Shown here: one piece after another, positions 1-5,455 of the stretch
Position numbering within the stretch: position 1 is the stretch's first letter
Layout: every line of letters begins with the position of its first letter
NCBI GenBank assembly: GCA_012271225.1
Contig: JAAXGS010000106.1
Span: 1 to 5,455 of the forward strand
DNA length: 5,455 bases
Reading direction: 5' to 3'
DNA from: Dehalococcoidia bacterium
Lineage (GTDB): Bacteria; Chloroflexota; Dehalococcoidia; UBA6926
Position numbers and translations under genes: made by a program
Notes under the pieces: model-generated
What the model saw: only the letters and a program-made list of their open reading frames with translations
Told to the model about the DNA's origin: nothing
The model's database searches: none

Positions 1-455
1 TTGGCGTGGTGCGCGGCGCGGTCCGCAAGCCCCACCGCATCAAGCAGCTCCTCCGCCCGCTCCCTCCGTTCCGTGCCGCTCACGCCGGCCAACAGCATGG
101 GGAGTTCCACGTTCGCGCGCGCCGTCAGGTACGGCACAAGGTTGCGGCCGGTTTGCTGCCAGACAAAACCCACCTCCCGCAGTCTGTAGGCCTCCACGGC
201 CCTGCCGCGCATGACCAGGAGGTCCTGCCCGCCAACGCGGATCGCGCCGGCGGAGGGCGTGTCATATCCGGCGAGGATGTTGAGCAGGGTGGATTTGCCG
301 CTGCCGCTGGCGCCGACGAACGCGACGATCTCGCCGCGCGCCGCGCGAAAGTCCATGCCCCGCAGGGCGACAACCTCCAGGTCCTGCGCCTTGTAGATCT
401 TGAACAGATCACGGCAGACGATGTGCAGTTCGTTTGGGGGTGTGTCGTAGGTCAT
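1..455 (-). CDS. ABC transporter ATP-binding protein, MacB/LolD type (3' end off the window)
   Basis: Cytoplasmic nucleotide-binding subunit that would hydrolyse ATP to drive the two permeases encoded upstream. The first 151 residues are in the window, starting MTYDTPPNEL at ATG 455-453. Walker A is GASGSGKS at residues 48-55 (nt 291-314). The Q-loop lies in VGFVWQQTGRNLVPYLTA, with the glutamines at residues 100-101, followed by the ANVELPM stretch typical of LolD/MacB/FtsE-like ATPases. The EALRGMDF-like lead-in appears here as VVALRGMDF. The LSGGQ signature, Walker B and H-loop lie beyond the left edge; a family member is usually about 220-250 residues, so some 70-100 residues are missing. 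The start is 15 nt after the permease stop and has no purine-rich ribosome site, so translation is probably coupled to the permease. An in-frame TTG at 461-459 is an alternative start. Family assignment is secure; the exported substrate is unknown. Confidence 0.95.
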   Translation of the reverse strand, partial: MTYDTPPNELHIVCRDLFKIYKAQDLEVVALRGMDFRAARGEIVAFVGASGSGKSTLLNILAGYDTPSAGAIRVGGQDLLVMRGRAVEAYRLREVGFVWQQTGRNLVPYLTARANVELPMLLAGVSGTERRERAEELLDAVGLADRAAHHA

Positions 456-470
456 CGGCAAATGCGCGGC
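456..470 (-). other. 15-nt permease-ATPase junction without a ribosome site
   Basis: The coding strand between TGA (473-471) and ATG (455-453) is GCCGCGCATTTGCCG. It has no purine-rich Shine-Dalgarno match. It is exactly five codons long, so the ATPase is in the same frame as the permease, separated only by one TGA. Initiation is most simply explained by ribosomes terminating on the permease and restarting. Confidence 0.8.
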
Positions 471-3400
471 TCAGTTTTCGCCGATTCGCAGGGTTTGTCC
501 AAGGCCCAGAGTATTGTACATGCGCACGACGAATCCCGTCGCGATAATGAAAACGGCGGCCATCAGGCCGTACACCAGGCCGATTGAGGAAAGGCTTGTC
601 TCAATGATGTAGGGCGGCAGGACGGCAACTCCGTCCTGCGTCCTATCCAGGAAAGGCATCAGCAGCGCGCCTGTTCGCTGTCCAAGCAGATAGCCGCCGC
701 CGATGCCAATGCCCACCACCAGCATGTGCTCAAACCAGACAACGGCGCGAATCTGCGGGATGCTCAACCCCAAAGTCCTCAACAGGGCGAACTGTCTGCC
801 CCGCTCCCCAACCGTGAGGATGGAGTGCGCCACAAAGCACGTCCCGCCAAGAAAGAGCACTGCTCCGTATGCGGCAAGCAGCAGAGCGCCCCAGCCCGCC
901 GCCACCAGCGGGTCCGCGCGTGAGGTCGCCAGCAGAGCCTCCTGATCGATCACCTGCCCGCTGCCGACCGCAAGCTCAATCTCTCCAAGCGTGGCTGCGC
1001 GGGCTTCGTCGCTGCTGCCGGGCTCCAGCCGATACCAGACCTCATTGGGCTGGACCTCCGCGCCCAGTCCCACAAGGTTCTGATGCCGCCGCAGGCCCTC
1101 CAACTCCGTGATGATGAAACCGGCGCCCTCCGTTGGATTCATCGTTGGAAAGAAGTCGACCACGCCGACGATGCGCCCCGACACGCGCGCGTTGCCGGAG
1201 CCAATGGCGATCGCATCGCCGACGCGTTGGTTCGCCGCCCGCAGAATGCCTGGGCTGACCAGGAAGGGCAGTTCATACGTCTGAGGCCCGGCGTAGAATC
1301 CCCGCTGCACAAAGGCAGTTGTCGCGCCCCAACTGAACAGCAATGAAGAGCCGCCCTCCCGCCCTGCGCCGTCGAGCGCCTGCAGGGAATCCGTGCGGGT
1401 GAGCGGGCCAATCTGAATCACCGCCAGGTCATCCGCCGTGGCGAATCGACGCACGGAGACGGGAGCGGAGCCCTCCGCCGCCGCCCGCGTCATAATCTCA
1501 TCCACGTGGAACGCGCCGGCGCTCATGCCCTCGGACCGGGAGCGCTGAATGATCTGCACGGAGATGAGGGTGAAGGGCGGCGCGGGCTGCAGTGTTGGCA
1601 CGGCGCGGCGGAAGAAGAAACGGCGCACCGGCTCCAGCGGGGCCTCCAGATACGTCCAGTCCTCGATGTCCAGAGAGCCGAGAAAGACGGTGAAGTAGCG
1701 GCCGTTGCCGTCCTCCACAAGGGCGCCCAGCAGCGAGAGGGGATCCGGCCCTCCTTCACTGCGAACCCACACGCCAAGATGACGCGCGTCATCGGGCAGG
1801 CGGATGCCCCAGGACGTCTCCGTTCCGTCGTCATCGAGAAGGTTGAGCATGTACCCCAGCGACTCATCCGCAAAGTCGTCGCGCCACCACGCCACCTCCG
1901 CCAGGGTCTCCGGATCAACGGCCAGCACCTCAAAGCGGTCCGTCGTCAGCGCCGTTGAAAAAAAACTCCCCGCCGCCCGCAGGATCTGCGCGGCGGCCGC
2001 CACGCCGTCCGGTGATTCTGCCAGGGCCTGCATGTCCACGCTTGGCCCGCTGTTCCGCGCGATGTCCGCGTTGGTAACGCGCACGTGCGCCCCCGCCTCA
2101 TAGCGCGCCCTCTCCTGATAGCTGCGATCAAGCGTGCCGCCAAAGCTGGCGGCAAACGCGCCAAGCCCGGCGGCAAGCACAAGAAGGAGCACCAGCCGGG
2201 TGACCGATAGCGGGTTGCGCCCCACCTGCCAGAGACCCAGGGCGAGCCAGGTGGGCGAGACGGGCGCGGCAATGCGTGCGACGATTGCGCCAATCACCGG
2301 CAGGATCCGTAGCAAGAGCAGCCCGGCGGAGACGAGAAACAGTGTGGGAATGAGGAGAAGGAAGAGGTCCGCCCCCTGCTGTCCTGATAGCGCGTCCGCC
2401 ACCAGGGAGCCCTGCTGCCCCAGCTGCCAGAGAAACAGGAGCGCCGCTCCCGCCAGCGCCACGTCCAGGTAATAGCGCTGAATGAAGCCGGCCTGAACCG
2501 GACGGACGGCTAGCCGACGCTCCTCCAGCAGGTTGCGCCGCACAAGACGCAGGACGGGAATGAGCAACACGGCCAGGGCAAGCACGCCGCCCACAAAGGC
2601 GAGCGCAAACGCCGTGGGCGTAAGGGTCACGCGCAGCGGGCCGCCGTCGCCAAGCGCCGAGAAGACCGGCAGCAGCCCGATTCCCGCCACAAGCGCCGCG
2701 GCGATGAACGGCCCGGCCAGGATGGCGCCGACGGTCACCAGCATCCCCTGCGCGGCGTAAATCTGCATAACCTGCGGCGTTCGCGCGCCACGGCTCCGCA
2801 GCAGCGCGGCATCCGTCCGCTGCCTCTCCGTCACAAGTCCGGCCAGGAAAACGATGGCGTAGAGCACCATCGCCGTCACCAGAAAGAGCATGATGGCGAT
2901 GGGCGCCTCAATGAATCGGATGCGCGTGTCGTAGGTGCTGAGAAGAGTGTCCAGCTCCGTGCTCTGGCGATATCCGCTGATCGATCCGCCAAGCGCCGCG
3001 CCAAGCCCGGTGATGGCATCGTTGAGCCGCTCCGCGTCCGCGGCGCGAATCTCGGCGGCGTGTGTTCGATAGCGCGAGTAGTAGGAGCCGTCCGCCTTGA
3101 GGAACAACTCTCCCACCGTATCAACCAGCGTGGATTCAGCGACGATGACCGGAAGCGTGTTCAGCAGCGTGGGCTCCCTGATCATGCGTTCAAGAGGCGC
3201 CGCGTCCCAGACGTAGTCGGTGGCGTTCCGGGGCTCCGCAAATCCAGTCAGCACCACGTTCACGCGCTGTGTTTGGTCCTCCCAGAACGGCACGAATATC
3301 AGCGTGTCGCCGATTGAGAGTCCCAGATACTCCGCTCCCTGCCGCATCGCCGCGGCCTCAATCGTCACGATGCCGTCGGCGGACTCCACAGCGCCCGGCT

Positions 3401-3836
3401 CCGGCATTCGTCCCTGTATCGTCAGGAGCTCGTCAACGGGATCAAGGGCGTGAAGCGTCGCGCGCGGTGTTGTCTCGAGGTTCGGCTCCGCGGACTCGTC
3501 CGGCGGGACGAGGAACGTGGATGACCGGGCCAGCGTGACCTCCCGCTCCGCAAGCCCCTCGAACGCGGCTATAACGCGTGAGTGAACGCGGCCGGTGGCG
3601 GCCTCATAGACGTTACGCTCCAGGCCGGCGGTCCTGAAATTGACCTCCAGATCAAGCGAGTGCGGCGCGGCGTTGCGCACCGCGTGCTGCAGACCAAGAT
3701 CACGCAGCGCCTGCGTATAGATGACAATGCTCGCCATCGTCGCGGCGGCCACAGTGGAGCCAATCAGGACGGGAAGCAACAGCGGCGCATACGTCCACAG
3801 CCGCCGAACAACCAGGGGGAGCAGGCGCAATCCCAC
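471..3836 (-). CDS. FtsX-like ABC transporter permease, double-length, ten membrane helices
   Basis: Integral membrane permease of a MacB/LolC-E-type ABC system, 1121 residues, complete. Predicted helices by eye: 16-40, 311-334, 360-390, 407-431, 457-472, 489-515, 546-566, 977-1004, 1033-1055 and 1081-1106. Basic loops fit an N-in, C-in topology. Extracytoplasmic domain 1 (about 41-310) resembles the MacB periplasmic core; domain 2 spans about 567-976. Each FtsX block has a charged coupling loop after its first helix: ERQRTDAALLRSRGA (337-351) and GERGRQFALLRTLGL (1010-1024). Domain 2 contains RDDFAD (652-657), a jelly-roll-like segment (about 651-785) and DFFPTMNP (894-901). Single-block permeases of this superfamily are about 400 residues, so this is the duplicated form. 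The start is GTG, chosen because GGAGG sits 6 nt upstream and the gene then begins 1 nt after the preceding stop. It is paralogous to the upstream permease and probably its heterodimer partner. Substrate unknown; lipoprotein, lipid, peptide or glycolipid export are all possible. Confidence 0.93.
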   Translation of the reverse strand: MGLRLLPLVVRRLWTYAPLLLPVLIGSTVAAATMASIVIYTQALRDLGLQHAVRNAAPHSLDLEVNFRTAGLERNVYEAATGRVHSRVIAAFEGLAEREVTLARSSTFLVPPDESAEPNLETTPRATLHALDPVDELLTIQGRMPEPGAVESADGIVTIEAAAMRQGAEYLGLSIGDTLIFVPFWEDQTQRVNVVLTGFAEPRNATDYVWDAAPLERMIREPTLLNTLPVIVAESTLVDTVGELFLKADGSYYSRYRTHAAEIRAADAERLNDAITGLGAALGGSISGYRQSTELDTLLSTYDTRIRFIEAPIAIMLFLVTAMVLYAIVFLAGLVTERQRTDAALLRSRGARTPQVMQIYAAQGMLVTVGAILAGPFIAAALVAGIGLLPVFSALGDGGPLRVTLTPTAFALAFVGGVLALAVLLIPVLRLVRRNLLEERRLAVRPVQAGFIQRYYLDVALAGAALLFLWQLGQQGSLVADALSGQQGADLFLLLIPTLFLVSAGLLLLRILPVIGAIVARIAAPVSPTWLALGLWQVGRNPLSVTRLVLLLVLAAGLGAFAASFGGTLDRSYQERARYEAGAHVRVTNADIARNSGPSVDMQALAESPDGVAAAAQILRAAGSFFSTALTTDRFEVLAVDPETLAEVAWWRDDFADESLGYMLNLLDDDGTETSWGIRLPDDARHLGVWVRSEGGPDPLSLLGALVEDGNGRYFTVFLGSLDIEDWTYLEAPLEPVRRFFFRRAVPTLQPAPPFTLISVQIIQRSRSEGMSAGAFHVDEIMTRAAAEGSAPVSVRRFATADDLAVIQIGPLTRTDSLQALDGAGREGGSSLLFSWGATTAFVQRGFYAGPQTYELPFLVSPGILRAANQRVGDAIAIGSGNARVSGRIVGVVDFFPTMNPTEGAGFIITELEGLRRHQNLVGLGAEVQPNEVWYRLEPGSSDEARAATLGEIELAVGSGQVIDQEALLATSRADPLVAAGWGALLLAAYGAVLFLGGTCFVAHSILTVGERGRQFALLRTLGLSIPQIRAVVWFEHMLVVGIGIGGGYLLGQRTGALLMPFLDRTQDGVAVLPPYIIETSLSSIGLVYGLMAAVFIIATGFVVRMYNTLGLGQTLRIGEN
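1482..1886 (-). other. Predicted jelly-roll-like segment in the complete permease
   Basis: Residues about 651-785, extracytoplasmic. It contains RDDFAD, HLGVWVRSEG, LLGALVEDGNGRYFTVFLGSL, IEDWTYLEAPL, FTLISVQIIQ and GAFHVDEI, in the same order as the segment in the upstream permease. The closing strand is less canonical (FHVDEI instead of LELDDL), and the 'EAPLEP' loop is longer and more basic (RRFFFRR at 738-744). The fold is inferred from pattern, with no structure or search behind it. Confidence 0.55.
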
Positions 3837-3837
3837 G

Positions 3838-5455
3838 TTATGCCTCCATTCCGCGCAGAACCCACGCCACGCGCTGGGACACGTACGCGCGCCAGAGGGC
3901 GACGGCCAGGCCCAGGCCCGCCAGACACATCAGCCCGATGACGATTCCGGCGATGCGCCAATCCGGAGACAGGATGAGGCTGGGGACGGGCTCAGTCCCC
4001 ACGAGTCCCTGAAAGCGCGGCACGAGGACCCGGCTGAGATACAGGCCAAGGACGACCGAACCGGCCACGGCGGGAATGACGATGGCCACATACTCGACGA
4101 CAAAGTTCATGAGCGCGGCTCTGCGCGGCATCCCCAGCGCGCGCAGAACGGCCATCTCGCCCGCGCGATTGGACGCGGCTCCGGCCGCGTGCGCGGCCAC
4201 CCCAATGGCAAGCGCGCCAACGCCCGCGACGAGCGCAAGCAGCGTCATGCCCCGCCAACCTGCGGATGACAGGGCGCTGCGCTGAGTCCGGGCTTGCAGC
4301 TCAACCCTGTCCGTCACCTCGCCGGAGAGACGCCCATCGGCGGCGATGGCGTCCAAAACCGCCGCGCGGCGATCCGGATCATCCGGCAGGGAAACAAAGA
4401 CGCGGTTTGGCCACACTTTTTGACGGACACTGACGGCGTTGACGTGGTTGATGAGCGATTGCCCGTTGGCGATCAGGAAGCCGGCGGATCCGGGTTCGAT
4501 TGTGGGGAAACCGGAGATTGTGCCCACGATTCTGATAGGCGCCAGACGGTCTGAGATATGCACCGCCGCAGGGCTTCCCGTCTCCCAGCCGCGGACCCGC
4601 AACAGATCGTCTGACGCCAGCACCGGAATGGCCGACGCGCCGGGCGTGAGGTAGATGCCGCGGATACCGTCACGGGTATCGCGCCCCCACTCAAACCGCA
4701 GCGTCCCTCGACGCTCCGGCCCGGACGATCCTGTGGAAATGACATCGCGCCGCTCCCCCGTGAGCAGGACCGGCAGCCAATCGGTCGTCCGTGAGAAGTC
4801 CTCGATGACTGTTCTCTGCCCAGCGCCGTCCGTGGCGGTCAGGTCATCCAGCTCAAGGGAGCCGGGCGTTCCGCTGGGGCCCTCGACGGGCTCATAGATC
4901 ATGATGCCCGTCAGGGTGTGCGGGCCGGGAGGGGGCGGCCTGTCTCCGCGCGCCAGGCGCGTCTCGAGAAATCGCCACTCCGCAAAATCCAGAGCGCCCA
5001 GGCTGTAGGTGTCCGGACGCCCCAGCCCATCGACAAGCTGCAGCCACAGGAACCGGTTGCCCTGCGCCCGCTGCGGCTTCACCCAGAGGCCAAGCGACTC
5101 AGTGCCGTTGGGAATGACGCGGGGATTCCCGGGGGCTGCGTCGATCAGGGAGAGCTCCACCAGACGCTCACTCATCGGAACGTCCGCGAAGTCGTCCCGA
5201 AACTCCAGCAGCCCGCCGATTGACGACGGATCGATTCCCAGAATTGGAACCAGCGTGCCAACCTGTATCGAGCCGATCCCGGCCATGCCGGCGTAGGCGG
5301 CGGATGCGTCCTCCACGCCGTCTATCGCGTGAAACGCGGCATTTGTATCCGCGATTGACATGCCGGAGTAGCCCTCATAGCGGTCTATGCGGGCATCGAC
5401 GCCCGCCTGAAAGGTGGCCTGGTCCGCCGCGGCGCGGTCGAGCGTTCCCCCAAAC
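3838..5455 (-). CDS. FtsX-like ABC transporter permease, C-terminal half (5' end off the window)
   Basis: Membrane permease, 538 residues visible, ending in TAA at 3840-3838. The reading frame is open to the right edge. The ATG at 5361 is not the true start, because the codons before it read FGGTLDRAAADQATFQAG, matching FGGTLDR at residue 565 of the downstream permease. By that alignment about 560 residues, including the first FtsX block, lie outside. Visible residues 1-398 are the second extracytoplasmic domain: RDDFAD (86-91), a jelly-roll-like segment (about 84-206, LGLWV at 121-125), then PVLASDDLL and SGFPTIEP (314-321). Membrane helices are about 400-424, 449-473 and 500-522. The coupling loop NRAGEMAVLRALGMPRRAAL follows the first of these. 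The gene is 1 nt from the next and probably forms a heterodimer with its product. There is no sign of decay. Family certain, substrate unknown. Confidence 0.93.
   Translation of the reverse strand, partial: FGGTLDRAAADQATFQAGVDARIDRYEGYSGMSIADTNAAFHAIDGVEDASAAYAGMAGIGSIQVGTLVPILGIDPSSIGGLLEFRDDFADVPMSERLVELSLIDAAPGNPRVIPNGTESLGLWVKPQRAQGNRFLWLQLVDGLGRPDTYSLGALDFAEWRFLETRLARGDRPPPPGPHTLTGIMIYEPVEGPSGTPGSLELDDLTATDGAGQRTVIEDFSRTTDWLPVLLTGERRDVISTGSSGPERRGTLRFEWGRDTRDGIRGIYLTPGASAIPVLASDDLLRVRGWETGSPAAVHISDRLAPIRIVGTISGFPTIEPGSAGFLIANGQSLINHVNAVSVRQKVWPNRVFVSLPDDPDRRAAVLDAIAADGRLSGEVTDRVELQARTQRSALSSAGWRGMTLLALVAGVGALAIGVAAHAAGAASNRAGEMAVLRALGMPRRAALMNFVVEYVAIVIPAVAGSVVLGLYLSRVLVPRFQGLVGTEPVPSLILSPDWRIAGIVIGLMCLAGLGLAVALWRAYVSQRVAWVLRGMEA
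3843..3847 (-). promoter_or_regulatory. Shine-Dalgarno site for the second permease
   Basis: The coding strand reads GGAGG 6 nt before GTG 3836-3834. The site lies inside the last codons of the upstream permease (…RGMEA-stop), so the two genes are very likely translationally coupled. It decides in favour of the GTG start, since no ATG nearby is better placed. Confidence 0.85.
4837..5205 (-). other. Predicted jelly-roll-like segment in the upstream permease
   Basis: Visible residues about 84-206, extracytoplasmic. The pattern is RDDFAD, then SLGLWVKPQ, FLWLQLVDGLGRPDTYSLGAL, FAEWRFLETRL, HTLTGIMIYEP and GSLELDDL. This order (short strands with a W at the centre of the sheet, a D-x-x-G hairpin, a second W before a 'yleapL' strand, and a closing GxLxLDDL strand) resembles carbohydrate-binding-module or galactose-binding-like beta-sandwiches. 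The match is by pattern only, and ligand binding is not shown. Confidence 0.55.

Noticed and set aside
125..412. 95-codon minus-strand open frame within the ATPase
   Set aside because: It is the ATPase region in the wrong frame; the correct frame shows Walker A and the Q-loop.
6..587. 193-codon plus-strand open frame
   Set aside because: It is antisense to the ATPase and the permease 3' end, which have clear family motifs. Its product is rich in R, A and H, with no recognisable domain, as expected of GC-rich shadow frames.
1946..2293. Minus-strand open frame overlapping the permease and ending next to the T8 run
   Set aside because: It is an out-of-frame shadow of the permease; its R/P/A-rich product has no membrane segments or motifs.
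2160..3010. Recurring short strings such as ccaagcccgg and caagcgccgc
   Set aside because: They are codon-level repetition of Gly/Ala/Leu-rich membrane segments, with no regular spacing, and are not a repeat array.
3721..4269. 182-codon plus-strand open frame spanning the permease junction
   Set aside because: It is antisense to both permeases, low-complexity and charged, and without a ribosome site or family resemblance.
3838..5361. ATG at 5361 as the start of the upstream permease
   Set aside because: The frame is open upstream and encodes FGGTLDR, homologous to an internal part of the partner permease, so the gene continues past the window edge.

Overview
The window lies entirely inside one leftward (minus-strand) operon that encodes a MacB/LolCDE-type (type VII, mechanotransmission-class) ABC transporter. 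It holds three genes in transcription order: the 3' half of a large FtsX-like permease (5455 to 3838, start off the right edge), a complete 1121-residue FtsX-like permease (3836 to 471), and the first 151 residues of the ATP-binding subunit (455 to 1, end off the left edge). Coding density is close to 100%. The only gaps are 1 nt between the permeases and 15 nt between the second permease and the ATPase, so there is no non-coding stretch of note. I see no RNA gene, mobile element, CRISPR array, promoter or terminator.

The two permeases are paralogues. Both contain FGGTLDR after a membrane segment, then RDDFAD, a beta-rich LG(L/V)WV segment, an FPT motif, and a C-terminal FtsX block of three membrane helices with a charged coupling loop. 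The complete one shows ten predicted membrane helices and two large extracytoplasmic domains, with the FtsX block present twice. The likely assembly is a heterodimer of the two permeases driven by two copies of the ATPase, as in LolCDE. The substrate cannot be read from the sequence. The most distinctive feature is a stretch in the second extracytoplasmic domain of each permease that reads like a carbohydrate-binding or galactose-binding jelly-roll, which would suit a job at the cell surface.

The DNA is GC-rich by eye, uses a GTG start, and has tightly packed genes. Double-length FtsX permeases of about 1100 residues beside a LolD-like ATPase carrying a WQQTGRNLVPYLTA-type Q-loop are, from memory, typical of Chloroflexota and some other high-GC bacteria. 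I therefore lean towards Chloroflexota, but this is an inference from family resemblance and there is no phylogenetic marker in the window.
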